Source: Variovorax sp. TBS-050B (GTDB lineage: Bacteria > Pseudomonadota > Gammaproteobacteria > Burkholderiales > Burkholderiaceae_C). Taken from it: a stretch of DNA of 64,000 bases. Shown piece by piece: positions 17,196 to 26,100 of the stretch (the first letter of the stretch is position 1; every line of letters begins with the position of its first letter). The notes beneath the pieces were generated by a model. That model was given only the letters and a program-made list of their open reading frames with translations, was not told where the DNA came from and ran no database searches. The position numbers were made by a program, and so were the translations under genes. Location of the stretch: NCBI RefSeq assembly GCF_029893635.1, contig NZ_JARXYR010000002.1, positions 1,339,001 through 1,403,000 of the forward strand, given 5' to 3'.

Positions 17196-17900
17196 CTACT
17201 TGTCGATGATCTTGCGCGCGAAGACTTCGAGGTAGTCGAGCAGCCGGTTCGCGCCCGCGACGGCCGCGGCCTCGTCGCCGGTGGCGATGCCCTGGGCCAG
17301 CTCGAAGTGCGCGTTGGCGCCTTCGACGATCTCGCCCTCGTGCTGGTAGGCGTACCAGAAGCGCCGGCACTGCACGATCAGCGGCGTCACGGCCTTCACC
17401 GCCGAGTCGTTGTGGCTGGCCTGGTGGTTGACCAGGTCGAGTGCGCGGTCGGCGCGCATGTAGTCGTTGAGGTTGCCGCGCCGCGCGGCCTCGACCATGA
17501 GCTCGGCGCAGCGCACGATCTCCTTGCGCTGCAGCGCGGTGGCGCGCCGCGCCGAGCAGGCCGCGATCAGCCGCTCCAGCACGCGGCGGGTCTGGATCAC
17601 GTCGAGGTGGTCCGCGAGGTCGATGGTCGAGACCAGCAGCCCGCGCCGCGGCTGCTGCACGATCAGGCCGATGGCCACCATGCGCATCAGCGCCTCGCGC
17701 ACGGGTGTGCGGCCGAGGCCGGTGCGCTCGGCGAGCTCGGCCTCGACGATCTGGCTGCCGGGCTCGAGCTGCAGCGTGGAGAGCAGGGTCTCGATCGCTT
17801 CGTAGGCGAGGTCGGCGGCCCTTCGCTTGGGCTGCGGGCGGAGCGGGGTCTTCGGGGGGGCCATCGGTTGCTTGTCGTGCTTCTGCTGCTTCGGGCTCAT
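17196..17900 (-). CDS. GntR-family regulator with FCD domain
   Basis: A 234-residue regulator: basic N terminus, GntR winged helix-turn-helix (about 30-95, AELAERTGLGRTPVREALMRM), then an all-helical FCD ligand-binding domain with the metal/ligand-type residues of this class. It is the last gene of the hydroxyproline operon and its ATG overlaps the preceding stop as ATGA. FCD regulators usually repress catabolic operons until a pathway acid binds. Its likely operator is the AT-rich palindrome in the operon promoter at 23651-23669. Confidence 0.9.
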   Translation of the reverse strand: MSPKQQKHDKQPMAPPKTPLRPQPKRRAADLAYEAIETLLSTLQLEPGSQIVEAELAERTGLGRTPVREALMRMVAIGLIVQQPRRGLLVSTIDLADHLDVIQTRRVLERLIAACSARRATALQRKEIVRCAELMVEAARRGNLNDYMRADRALDLVNHQASHNDSAVKAVTPLIVQCRRFWYAYQHEGEIVEGANAHFELAQGIATGDEAAAVAGANRLLDYLEVFARKIIDK

Positions 17901-19195
17901 TGTCGGTCCCCGCCCGCGTCATCCGCGAGGCCGGCGAGCGTGGCGATGCGCACCGGCGACAGCGGCGGGCGCGGCGGCGGCGGCGTCCAGCCGAAAAGGA
18001 ACTGCGCGGCGTCGCCGCAGACGCGGCCCTGGCAGGCGCCCATGCCGCAGCGGTGATGCAGCTTGGCATCGGCCCAGCCGCTGCAGCCGGCCACGGCCGC
18101 CAGCGGCACGTCCTCGCAGCGGCACAGCAGCGTGTCGGCCTGCGGCATGCGCCGCAGTTCGTCCGCCAGCGCGAAGCCGCGGTGCAGCCGGTCGGCGAAG
18201 GCATCCCAGCGCGCACGCGCCGCGACATGCCGTTGCGCGGCCTGCATGTTGCCGACCGCGGCATGGCCCGCGATCGCGCCCTGCGCCAGCGCGCGTTCGC
18301 TGCCGCCGAAGCCGGTGCATTCGCCGGCCGCGTAGATGCCGGGCCTGCTCGTGGCCTGCTGCGCATCGACGGCGAGCCCCGGCGCGCGGTCGCCCGGCGC
18401 GGCGAGGGCGCAGCCGAGCAGGCGGCCCAGCTGGGTGTTGGGCACCAGGCCGAAGCCGCAGGCCACGCGGTCGCAGGCGATCTCCTCGGTGCGCCCGGCG
18501 CGCAGAAGCCGCACCGCTTTGACCTGCGTGCCGCCCTGCACCGCGACGATCCGCGACGCGGTGCGGTAGCGGGCATCGGCCAGCGTCAGCGCCTGCATGG
18601 CCTTGCCCGGCCAGCGCAGCAGCCCGGCGGCAAAGCCGGCGACCGCTGCGAAGCTTGCCTGCTCGGCGATGCGCACGACCTTCGCGCCCGCCGCGCGCGC
18701 GGTGGCCGCCGCGGCCAGCAGCAGCGGCCCGCTGCCCGCGACGACGATGCGCTCGCCCTCGACCGGCAGGCCCGCCTTGACCAGCGCCTGCAGGCCGCCC
18801 GCGCCGGTGACGCCGGGCAGCGTCCAGCCCGGGAAGGGCAGCATCAGCTCGCGCGCACCGGTGCAGAGGATCAGCCGCTGCCACTGCATGCGCCAGGCGC
18901 GCGCGGCATCTTCGAGCAGCAGCACGTCGGGCGCGGGCGCCGCGACCACGCGCGTGCCGCTGCACAAGCGGATGCGCGGCTGGCGTTCGAGCGCATCGCG
19001 CCATGCGCGCGCTGCGGCGGGCAGCGAGGCGCCGGGGCCGTCGCGCCAGATCTGCCCGCCGGGCGCGGGGTTGTCGTCGATCACCGCGACCGATGCGCCG
19101 CCCTGCGCCGCAGCGACCGCCGCGGCCATGCCGGCCGGCCCCGCGCCGACGATGAGCACGTCGCATCGCTCCCCGGCCATGGCCGCATTCGTCAT
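17897..19195 (-). CDS. FAD/NAD(P)-binding dehydrogenase subunit with Bfd-type iron-sulfur site
   Basis: A 432-residue flavoprotein of the opine oxidase/cyanide synthase HcnB-like type. It has an FAD dinucleotide fold at the N terminus (VLIVGAGPAGMAAA), a second nucleotide fold in the middle (IVVAGSGPLLLAAA), a conserved YAAGECTG segment and a C-terminal Bfd-like [2Fe-2S] domain with CRC and CGMGACQGRVC cysteines. With the two flanking genes it fits the three-subunit D-hydroxyproline dehydrogenase known from pseudomonads, which oxidises cis-4-hydroxy-D-proline to pyrroline-4-hydroxy-2-carboxylate and passes electrons to the respiratory chain. It overlaps both neighbours by four bases, implying coupled translation in fixed ratio. 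Confidence 0.88.
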   Translation of the reverse strand: MTNAAMAGERCDVLIVGAGPAGMAAAVAAAQGGASVAVIDDNPAPGGQIWRDGPGASLPAAARAWRDALERQPRIRLCSGTRVVAAPAPDVLLLEDAARAWRMQWQRLILCTGARELMLPFPGWTLPGVTGAGGLQALVKAGLPVEGERIVVAGSGPLLLAAAATARAAGAKVVRIAEQASFAAVAGFAAGLLRWPGKAMQALTLADARYRTASRIVAVQGGTQVKAVRLLRAGRTEEIACDRVACGFGLVPNTQLGRLLGCALAAPGDRAPGLAVDAQQATSRPGIYAAGECTGFGGSERALAQGAIAGHAAVGNMQAAQRHVAARARWDAFADRLHRGFALADELRRMPQADTLLCRCEDVPLAAVAGCSGWADAKLHHRCGMGACQGRVCGDAAQFLFGWTPPPPRPPLSPVRIATLAGLADDAGGDRQ

Positions 19196-19443
19196 CGGCC
19201 GGTCTCCACGCGCATGCCCTCGGCGCAGACGGTCTGGCAGGCGAGCCTGCGCTGGCCGTCGATCTGCACGCGGCATTCCTGGCACACGCCCATGCCGCAG
19301 AACGGTGCGCGCGGCGCGCCGCCGACGGAAGTGCGCGCCACGCCGCTGCCACCCGCCACCCGCAGCGCGGCCGCGACCGAGCTGCCGGCCTTCACCTGCA
19401 CCGGGCGGCCGTCGATGTGCAGCAGGACGTGGGCGCCGCTCAT
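19192..19443 (-). CDS. (2Fe-2S)-binding small dehydrogenase subunit
   Basis: An 83-residue ferredoxin-like subunit resembling HcnA/OoxA. The plant-type cluster pattern is C49-x4-C54-x2-C57 with C69, in the segment CGMGVCQEC, preceded by a ubiquitin-like beta-grasp fold (HIDGRPVQVKAG). It should relay electrons between the two flavin subunits of the hydroxyproline dehydrogenase. Start and stop overlap both neighbouring genes as ATGA. A further cysteine, C73, lies near the last ligand. Confidence 0.88.
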   Translation of the reverse strand: MSGAHVLLHIDGRPVQVKAGSSVAAALRVAGGSGVARTSVGGAPRAPFCGMGVCQECRVQIDGQRRLACQTVCAEGMRVETGR

Positions 19444-20537
19444 GCAAGCAGCCCGCGCGGGGCGTAGGGCGCGGCATCGAAATCGGCCGCCGCGCCGGTC
19501 ATCAGCGCGGCGAGCAGGTGCGCGCTGCCGGGCGCGGTGGTCACGCCGAGCCCCTCGTGGCCGACGGCGAGCCAGAGCTTCTCGCGCCACGGATGCTTGC
19601 CGAGCAGCGGCAGCCCGTCAGGCGTGGCGGCGCGCATGCCGGTCCAGGCGCGGATCGCCTGCAGTTGCGCAAGCCCCGGCAGGTAGTCCACGGCGCGCTG
19701 CAGCATGCGCGCGAGCATCGGTGCCTCGACCGCCGGATCGGTGGTGTCGAACTGCCGCGAGGAGCCCACGAGCAACTGGCCCGTGGGCCGCGGCTGCACG
19801 TTGAAGGCCACCGATTCGCCGCTGGCATGGTGCGCGCTGGTGACGTAGCCGAGCTCCACCAGCTGGTGGCGCACGGTGCCGGGATAGCGGTCGGTGATCA
19901 GCAGATGGCCCTTCTTGGGCCGGATCGGGAGTTCGGGGCAGAGCGTGGCGGCCTCGATGCCGTTGGCGAGCACGATCTGCGCGGCGGTGCAGCGGCGGCC
20001 GTCGGCGAGGCGCAGCGTGCCGTCGTCCTCGATGGCGTCGACCTTGGCATGCGTCACGTCGATCGCACCGCCGCCCTGCGCGATCAGCCAGCGCGCCGCG
20101 TTGGGCGCGTAGACGATGCCGTCGCCGGGCACCTCGAGCGCACCCGCGAGGCCGGGGCGCAGCGCGGGCTCGGCGCGCCCGAGCGCGGCGGCGTCGAGCA
20201 GGCGGCTCTCGATGCCGTGCGCGCGCAGCCGCTCGCGCTTGCGTTCGGCCTCGGCCATTTCCTCGTCGTTCGCGGCCACCCAGAGCGTGCCGCAGGCGCT
20301 GTAGGCGCATTCCGCGCCCATGCGGGGCGCCAGCGCGCGCCACTGGGCGGCCGAATGGCGGCTCAGCGCGAGTTCGGCGGGGTTGTCGTCCATCACCACG
20401 AGGTGGCCCATGCCCGCGCCGGTGGCGCCGCCGCACTGCGCATCGAGCACGCGCACGCGCCGGCCGGCCTGCGCCAGCGCAAGGGCGCAGGCGGCGCCGA
20501 CGATGCCGGCGCCGATCACGATGACCTCCGCGTCCAT
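19440..20537 (-). CDS. DadA-like FAD-dependent D-amino-acid (hydroxyproline) dehydrogenase subunit
   Basis: A 365-residue member of the glycine oxidase/DadA flavoprotein family. The FAD-binding GAGIVGAACALALAQAG lies at the extreme N terminus, and the C-terminal part has GMRAATPDGLPLLGKHP and VGHEGLGVTTAPGSA, both family hallmarks. In the operon this should be the catalytic subunit oxidising cis-4-hydroxy-D-proline, the epimerase product. Its stop overlaps the ferredoxin-like subunit and its start lies 11 bases after the epimerase stop. A related D-amino-acid substrate is possible, but the deaminase and epimerase neighbours favour hydroxyproline. Confidence 0.88.
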   Translation of the reverse strand: MDAEVIVIGAGIVGAACALALAQAGRRVRVLDAQCGGATGAGMGHLVVMDDNPAELALSRHSAAQWRALAPRMGAECAYSACGTLWVAANDEEMAEAERKRERLRAHGIESRLLDAAALGRAEPALRPGLAGALEVPGDGIVYAPNAARWLIAQGGGAIDVTHAKVDAIEDDGTLRLADGRRCTAAQIVLANGIEAATLCPELPIRPKKGHLLITDRYPGTVRHQLVELGYVTSAHHASGESVAFNVQPRPTGQLLVGSSRQFDTTDPAVEAPMLARMLQRAVDYLPGLAQLQAIRAWTGMRAATPDGLPLLGKHPWREKLWLAVGHEGLGVTTAPGSAHLLAALMTGAAADFDAAPYAPRGLLA

Positions 20538-20548
20538 GCCGCGCGGCG

Positions 20549-21499
20549 TCAGAGCCGGATGCCCCAGCCGAAGGGATCGTCCGCGTCGATCAGCAGCGTG
20601 GCCTCGGCGCTGATGTGCGCGCGGCCGCGCAGCGTGGGGATGACCTGGCCGCCTTCGCCGGGCGCGTAGCTGGCCTCGAAGCGGCTGCCGATGACGCTCG
20701 CCTGCGTCCACACCTGGCCGGGCGCGAGCTTGCCGTCGGCCGCGAGGCAGGCGAGCTTGGCGCTGGTGCCGGTGCCGCAGGGCGAGCGGTCGTAGGCATT
20801 GCCGGGGCAGAGCACGAAGTTGCGGCTGTCGGCGCCTTCGTCGTCGTCGGCGAAGAGTTCGATGTGGTCGATCTCCGCGCCGCCGGCCCCCGTGATGCCC
20901 TGCGCCGCGAGCGCCTGCCGGAGCGCCGCGGTGTAGGCGGTGAGGGCGGGCAGGTTGTCGCTGGCCACGCGCTGGCCGTGCGCGCTCACGAGGAAGAACC
21001 AGTTGCCGCCCCAGGCCACGTCGCCGCGCACGATGCCGTGGCCCGGCAGCTCGACCGCCACCTGGTGCAGATGGCGCCAGGCCGGCACGTTGCGCACGCT
21101 GACCGAGCCGTCGTCGTGCAGCGTGGCGGCAACGGTGCCCACGGGCGTCTCGATGCGGTGCTCGCCCGCGCCGATGCGGCCCATGTGCGCGAGGCTCGCG
21201 ACCAGGCCGATGGTGCCGTGGCCGCACATGCCAAGGTAGCCGGTGTTGTTGAAGAAGATCACGCCGGCGGCCGCGTCGGCGGCCACGGGTTCGCACAGCA
21301 GCGCGCCCACCACCACGTCGCTGCCGCGCGGCTCGAGCACGGTGGCCGCGCGCCAGCGGTCGTGCCGCTCGGCGAGCAGCGCACGGCGCTCCGCCATGCT
21401 GCCGCCGCCGAGCGCGGGAAAGCCGCCGATCACGAGGCGCGTGGGCTCGCCGCCGGTGTGGGAGTCAATGACCTGGATGCGCTGCTGCTGGCCTGCCAT
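20549..21499 (-). CDS. 4-hydroxyproline 2-epimerase (proline racemase family)
   Basis: A 316-residue enzyme that interconverts trans-4-hydroxy-L-proline and cis-4-hydroxy-D-proline by two-base proton exchange. Both catalytic cysteines are present, Cys92 in GYLGMCGHG and Cys241 in [10 protein letters not shown] Cys/Cys pair is typical of proline racemases and true hydroxyproline epimerases, whereas the related trans-3-hydroxyproline dehydratases have Thr at the second position or Ser at the first. The opening [12 protein letters not shown] is standard. It is the first committed step of the pathway encoded by this operon. Confidence 0.92.
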   Translation of the reverse strand: MAGQQQRIQVIDSHTGGEPTRLVIGGFPALGGGSMAERRALLAERHDRWRAATVLEPRGSDVVVGALLCEPVAADAAAGVIFFNNTGYLGMCGHGTIGLVASLAHMGRIGAGEHRIETPVGTVAATLHDDGSVSVRNVPAWRHLHQVAVELPGHGIVRGDVAWGGNWFFLVSAHGQRVASDNLPALTAYTAALRQALAAQGITGAGGAEIDHIELFADDDEGADSRNFVLCPGNAYDRSPCGTGTSAKLACLAADGKLAPGQVWTQASVIGSRFEASYAPGEGGQVIPTLRGRAHISAEATLLIDADDPFGWGIRL

Positions 21500-21509
21500 T
21501 GGGATCTGC

Positions 21510-22655
21510 TCAGTAGCTCGCGAGCGGCACGGGCGCGGCGTTCTTGAAGGTGAACACCGTGATCGGCGCCTGCTTCATGTTGCCCTTGTCGTCGTAGCTG
21601 TAGGTCGCGGCCACGCCCTTGTAGGTGGTCTTGTAGAGCTCGGCGCCGACCTTGTCGGGATCGATGGAGTTGGCCTTCTGCATCGATTCGCCGATGAACA
21701 TCAGCTGGTCGTAGTAAGAGGCGGCGTAGGCGTCGGCATCGACGTTGAAGCGCTTCTTGAACTTGGCCTTGAAGGCCGGGCCGCTCTGCGCCTTCTCGAG
21801 CATCGAGCCGCCCTGGGCGCAGAACACCATGTCGTTGACCGCATCGCCGCCGAGCTTGCCGGTGGCCGGGCTGCAGACGGTGTCGCCGCCGAGCAGCTTG
21901 CCGCCCACGGCGAGCTGTTTCATCTGGCGCGCCATCGGCGCGGCCTGCGGCGCGTAGCCGCCGAAGAAGATCGCCTCGGGCGCCTTGGCCTTCATGTTGG
22001 TGAGGATGGCGGTGAAGTCCACCGCCTTGTCGGTGGTGAACTCCTGGCCGACCACGGTCAGGCCCTGCTTCTTCGCTTCCTTGGTGAACTCCTCGGCGAG
22101 CCCCTGGCCGAAGGCCGTGCGGTCGTCGATCACGCCCACCTTCTTGACCTTGAGCACGTTGGCCGCATACACCGCCATGCTGGAGCCGATCTGGTTGTCG
22201 CTCGCGATGATGCGGTAGAGGTTCTTGTAGCCGCCCTGGGTCACCTTGGGGTTGGTGCCCACGGTGGAGACCATCGCGCCGCCATCGGCGTAGATGCGCG
22301 AGGCCGGGATCGCCACGCCCGAGCAGTACGGGCCCATGACGTACTTCACGCCGTCGTCGACCAGCTTCTGCGCCACGGCCACGCCGGTCTTGGCGTCGCA
22401 CTGGTCGTCTTCCGAGACAAGCTCGAACTTCAGCGTCTTGCCGCCGACGGTGATCTTCTTCGCGTTGAGCTCCTCGATCGCGAGGCGCACGCCGTTCTCG
22501 TTGTCCTTGCCCGCGAAGGCATTCGGGCCCGAGAGCGGACCGCTGTGGCCGATCTTCACCACCTGTTCCTGCGCCTGCGCCTGGGCCGCGACGGCCACCA
22601 GCGCCGCGAGGGCGGCGAGACGGAGGGAGGGAACCATGCGTGCTTTTGTCTTCAT
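21510..22655 (-). CDS. Branched-chain-amino-acid-type ABC transporter substrate-binding protein
   Basis: A 381-residue periplasmic binding protein of the LivJ/LivK family, with signal peptide ([15 protein letters not shown]) and the family openings [25 protein letters not shown] and VSEDDQCD. The chosen ATG has AGGAAG upstream. Located between epimerase and deaminase genes, it most likely captures hydroxyproline or a related compound. The matching LivH, LivM, LivG and LivF components are not in the window, so it must borrow a permease encoded elsewhere. Confidence 0.88.
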   Translation of the reverse strand: MKTKARMVPSLRLAALAALVAVAAQAQAQEQVVKIGHSGPLSGPNAFAGKDNENGVRLAIEELNAKKITVGGKTLKFELVSEDDQCDAKTGVAVAQKLVDDGVKYVMGPYCSGVAIPASRIYADGGAMVSTVGTNPKVTQGGYKNLYRIIASDNQIGSSMAVYAANVLKVKKVGVIDDRTAFGQGLAEEFTKEAKKQGLTVVGQEFTTDKAVDFTAILTNMKAKAPEAIFFGGYAPQAAPMARQMKQLAVGGKLLGGDTVCSPATGKLGGDAVNDMVFCAQGGSMLEKAQSGPAFKAKFKKRFNVDADAYAASYYDQLMFIGESMQKANSIDPDKVGAELYKTTYKGVAATYSYDDKGNMKQAPITVFTFKNAAPVPLASY

Positions 22656-22692
22656 GCTTCTTCCTAGGTTGGGGACAACGAAAAGGGAGTGG

Positions 22693-23610
22693 TTATGACA
22701 CAACCGACTGGTACTGCACAGGCCGCGTGGCGAGCGCCTTCTTCACGATGGCCTCGACCGCGGCGCGCTCCTCGCCCACCAGCGGCAGCCGCGGACGGCG
22801 CATGTGCTCGCTGCCCACGCCCACCAGCACGTCGATCAGCTTGAGGTTCTGCACCAGCTTGTTCGACACGTCGAGGTGCAGCATCGGCGTCATCCACTGG
22901 TAGAGCTTCAGCGCCTCGGCGAACCGGCCGGCCTTCATCAGGTCGTAGAGCGCCACGGTCTCGCGCGGGAAGGCGCAGCCCACGCCCGCGAGCAGGCCGT
23001 CGCAGCCGAGCGCGAGGCCCTCGTAGGCGAGGTCGTCCACGCCAAGGAAGAGCTGGTAGCGGTCGCCCACGGTGTTGCGCAGGTCGGTCACGCGGCGGAT
23101 GTCGCCGGTGCTTTCCTTGATCGCGGCGATCCATTCGCAGTCGGCGAGTTCGAGCATGTGCTCGGGCTTCAGGTCCACGCGGTAGGCCACCGGGTTGTTG
23201 TAGACCATGACCGGCTTCTGCGCAGCCTCCGCGATGGTGCGCACGTTCTGCATCGCCTCGCGCGCGTCGGCCACGTAGATCACCGAGGGCATCACCATGA
23301 AGCCCGCCACGCCGAGCTTGTTGGCGCCCTCCACGTAGCGCAGCGCCTCGCGGGTGCTGGTCTCCGACACGTTCGCGAGCACCGGAATGCGGCCGTCCGC
23401 GGCTTCGAGCGCGATCTGCGCGACCTGCAGCTTTTCCTCCAGCGTGAGCGTGCTGGCCTCGCCGAGCGAGCCGCAGGTGACCAGCCCGTGGATGCCGTTG
23501 CGGATCTGGAAGTCGATGTGGCGGGCGGTGCCCTCCGCGTCGATGCGCTCGTCGGCGTGGAACTTGGTGGTGATGGCGGGGAAGATGCCTTGCCAGCGGG
23601 GATTGCTCAC
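22693..23610 (-). CDS. DapA-family aldolase/deaminase, probable pyrroline-4-hydroxy-2-carboxylate deaminase
   Basis: A 305-residue TIM-barrel lyase of the dihydrodipicolinate-synthase family. The Schiff-base lysine is Lys165 (AAIKEST), the proton relay tyrosine Tyr137 (VMVYNNP), and GSLGEAST supplies the carboxylate-binding loop. In hydroxyproline catabolism a member of this family converts pyrroline-4-hydroxy-2-carboxylate to alpha-ketoglutarate semialdehyde and ammonia. I chose the GTG start because AGGAG precedes it; an ATG 12 codons upstream is possible but lies inside the likely transcribed leader. It is the first gene of the operon. Confidence 0.87.
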   Translation of the reverse strand: MSNPRWQGIFPAITTKFHADERIDAEGTARHIDFQIRNGIHGLVTCGSLGEASTLTLEEKLQVAQIALEAADGRIPVLANVSETSTREALRYVEGANKLGVAGFMVMPSVIYVADAREAMQNVRTIAEAAQKPVMVYNNPVAYRVDLKPEHMLELADCEWIAAIKESTGDIRRVTDLRNTVGDRYQLFLGVDDLAYEGLALGCDGLLAGVGCAFPRETVALYDLMKAGRFAEALKLYQWMTPMLHLDVSNKLVQNLKLIDVLVGVGSEHMRRPRLPLVGEERAAVEAIVKKALATRPVQYQSVVS

Positions 23611-23644
23611 GGGGTGCTCCTGGGATAGCGGTGGGAAGGCGTCC

Positions 23645-23674
23645 ACTCTAAATATATTAAGGATATATTGTCAA
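23645..23674 (-). promoter_or_regulatory. Hydroxyproline operon promoter with palindromic operator
   Basis: On the minus strand a perfect -35 TTGACA (23674-23669) and a -10-like TAGAGT (23650-23645) are 18 bases apart. The spacer is exactly filled by the inverted repeat AATATAT-TAAGG-ATATATT (23651-23669), strikingly AT-rich for this genome. A protein bound there would block RNA polymerase, so this is the best candidate operator for the operon's own GntR/FCD regulator. Confidence 0.7.
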
Positions 23675-23736
23675 TATGCGAAAACGCGGCCCGCCAGAGG
23701 CGGCGAGGGCGCGCGCCCCCGCCTGCGAACGGTCGC

Positions 23737-24738
23737 TCAATCGATCTTTGCGCCCGAGGCCTTCACCACCGCGCCCATCGCCTCCCAGTCCGCACGCAGC
23801 AGCTTCTGGAACTCGTCGGCCGTCTGGGTGCGCGGCTCCACGCCCAGGCGCCTGAAGCGCTCCTGGATCGCGGGCTCGGCGAGCACCTTGTTGGCGGCGG
23901 CGTTGAGCCGCTCGACCTCGGCCCTGGGCGTGCCGGCCGGCGCGAGCAGGCCGATCCACGAATCGAAGGCATAGCCCGGCAGGCCGCTTTCGGCCACGGT
24001 GGACAGGTTCGGCAGGAAGGGGCTGCGCTTCTCGCCGGTGGAGGCGAGCAGCTTCATGCGCGGGTCGGTCTGGAAGCCCATGACGCCGATGCTCGAAGAG
24101 ATCACCGCCTGCACCCGGCCCGCGAGCACCTCGTTGACCGCTTCGCCGGTGGACTTGGTCGGGATGTGCGTCATCTGCAGCCCGGCCTTGGCGAGGAAGG
24201 AGGCCATCGCGAGATGCGTCGCGCTGCCGTTGCCGGCCGAGGCGTAGTTGTACTTGCCGGGGTTGGCCTTGACCTCCTTGATGAAGTCGGCCGTGGTCGA
24301 GACGTTCAGGCCGCTCGCCACCGCGAGCACGTAGCCCGCGTTGCCGATGTAGGCCACGCCGACGAAGTCCTTCAGCGGGTCGTACGACAGCTTGCTGTAG
24401 AGAAAGCCCGCGATGTTGTGGCTCGCCGCCGCGAGGATCAGCGTGTTGCCGTCGGCCGGCGCCTTGGCCACCGCGGCCGCGCCCACGGTGCCGCCCGCGC
24501 CCGCGCGGTTCTCGACCACGGCGCTCGCATTGAGCGCCGCGCCCAGCTCGCTGTTGAAGGCGCGCGCCACGGTGTCCTGCACCGCACCGGTGCCGAAGGG
24601 CACCACGATATGGAGCACGCGCTGCTGCGCATGGGCCGCGGGGCCGAGGCCGCCGAGGGCCAGCGCGGCTGCCGCGGCAGCCAGCGAACGTCGGGTGAAC
24701 AGGAGCGAGGAAGTCATCGGAATGGCCGCTTTCATCAT
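23737..24738 (-). CDS. TctC/Bug-family substrate-binding protein
   Basis: A 333-residue tripartite-tricarboxylate-type receptor. The signal peptide has a twin-arginine-like start (TRRSLAAAAAALALGG) and a cleavage site near AHAQQ. Family marks are LHIVVPFGTGAVQDTVAR, VENRAGAGGTVGAAAV and GLLAPAGTP. PFGTG departs slightly from the usual PFPPG loop, a hint of an unusual ligand. It lies 19 bases downstream of an M20 amidohydrolase gene on the same strand, which suggests an N-acyl amino acid or amide substrate. Confidence 0.88.
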   Translation of the reverse strand: MMKAAIPMTSSLLFTRRSLAAAAAALALGGLGPAAHAQQRVLHIVVPFGTGAVQDTVARAFNSELGAALNASAVVENRAGAGGTVGAAAVAKAPADGNTLILAAASHNIAGFLYSKLSYDPLKDFVGVAYIGNAGYVLAVASGLNVSTTADFIKEVKANPGKYNYASAGNGSATHLAMASFLAKAGLQMTHIPTKSTGEAVNEVLAGRVQAVISSSIGVMGFQTDPRMKLLASTGEKRSPFLPNLSTVAESGLPGYAFDSWIGLLAPAGTPRAEVERLNAAANKVLAEPAIQERFRRLGVEPRTQTADEFQKLLRADWEAMGAVVKASGAKID

Positions 24739-24757
24739 CAGCAGGAAAAAGGGAAGG

Positions 24758-25963
24758 TCAGGTGCCCGCCGGCAGCCAGCGCTGCACCAGCTTCACGAAG
24801 TAGCTGGCGCCGATCGGGATGATCTCGTCGTTGAAGTCGAACGAGGTGTTGTGGATGATGCAAGGGCCGGGCCCGTGGCCTTCGAGCCGGTGGTCGCCGT
24901 CGCCGTTGCCGAGGAAGGCGTAGCAGCCCGGCCGTGCGAGCAGCATGTGCGCGAAGTCCTCCGCGCCCATCACCGCGGGGAAGTCGTCGGTGACCATGTC
25001 GTCGCCCACTACCTCGCGCATCACGCCTGCCGCGAAGCGCGCCTCGGCCGCATGGTTGACCACGGGCGGCGACGAGCGCTTGAAGAACACCTCGGCCGTG
25101 CAGCCGTGCGCCGCAGCCACGCCGGCGGCCACCTCGCGCAGCCGCGCCTCGATCTTGTCGATGGCCTCGATCGAGAAGGTGCGGATCGTGCCGCCGACCG
25201 AGGCCTGGTCGGGGATCACGTTCGGCGCATCCGCGCCCTGCAACTGCGTGACCGCGAGCAGCGCGCGCTCGGTGCTCGGGATGGTGCGCGGCACGATGGT
25301 CTGCAGCTGCTGCGCGAGCGTGACCACCGCGGCCACCGGGTCGATGCCGGTGTGCGGCATCGAGGCGTGCGTGCCGCGTCCGTGCAGCGTGATGCGGTAG
25401 GTGTTGCTCGACGCCATCAGCGCGCCTTCGTTGAGCGCGAAGCGGCCGACCTCGCCGACGGGGAAGTTGTGCAGCGCGAACACCGCGTTGCAGGGGAAGC
25501 GCTCGAACAGGCCCTCGTCGATCATCTTCTTCGCGCCGGCCTTGCCCATCTCCTCGGCCGGCTGGAAGATGAAATGCACCGTGCCGTCGAAGTCGTCCGG
25601 CCCCTGCTGCGAGAGATGCCAGGCCGCGGCCAGCAGCATCGTCGTGTGGCCGTCGTGGCCGCAGGCGTGCATGCGGCCGGCGTGCGTGGACCTGTGGGCG
25701 AACGCGTTGGCCTCGTGCAGCGGCAGTGCGTCCATGTCGGCGCGCAGCCCGATGGTGCGCGTGCCCGTTCCCTTGCGCAGCACGCCGACGAGCCCGGTGC
25801 CCGCGATGCCGCGGTGCACTTCGATGCCCCATTCGGTCAGCAGCGCCGCGACCTTGTCGGAAGTGCGGTGCTCCTCGAAGCCGAGTTCGGGATGGGCGTG
25901 GATGTCGCGCCGGATCTCGACGAAGCGGGCGGCGCTGGCAAGGAAGGAATCGACGATGTTCAT
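24758..25963 (-). CDS. M20 family amidohydrolase (hippurate hydrolase/IAA-amino acid hydrolase type)
   Basis: A 401-residue metallo-amidohydrolase. The metal-site motifs of the M20D group are visible: HAHPELGFEE, LRADMDALP, HACGHDGHTTML, QPAEE and, near the end, the histidine in IIHNTSFDFND. These enzymes cleave acyl groups from amino acids such as hippurate or N-acetyl amino acids. No signal peptide is present, so it is cytoplasmic. The start MNIVDSFL matches the family. Probably cotranscribed with the downstream Bug receptor. Confidence 0.9.
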   Translation of the reverse strand: MNIVDSFLASAARFVEIRRDIHAHPELGFEEHRTSDKVAALLTEWGIEVHRGIAGTGLVGVLRKGTGTRTIGLRADMDALPLHEANAFAHRSTHAGRMHACGHDGHTTMLLAAAWHLSQQGPDDFDGTVHFIFQPAEEMGKAGAKKMIDEGLFERFPCNAVFALHNFPVGEVGRFALNEGALMASSNTYRITLHGRGTHASMPHTGIDPVAAVVTLAQQLQTIVPRTIPSTERALLAVTQLQGADAPNVIPDQASVGGTIRTFSIEAIDKIEARLREVAAGVAAAHGCTAEVFFKRSSPPVVNHAAEARFAAGVMREVVGDDMVTDDFPAVMGAEDFAHMLLARPGCYAFLGNGDGDHRLEGHGPGPCIIHNTSFDFNDEIIPIGASYFVKLVQRWLPAGT

Positions 25964-26100
25964 GGTGGGCTGAAAAGAGGGCGCAGGTCGGCCGGAGCGG
26001 ACGATTCTGGCGCAGCGGCGCACCGGGCGCACGCCCGCCCGCGCCGCGACGGGAAAACCCAGCCGGCGGCAGGCGACGGTTTCGATTGAAAATGCCCCCC

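Noticed and set aside
23681..23703. Possible terminator of the third Bug gene on the minus strand
   Set aside because: The 5-bp stem and the distant four-T run are too weak to call.
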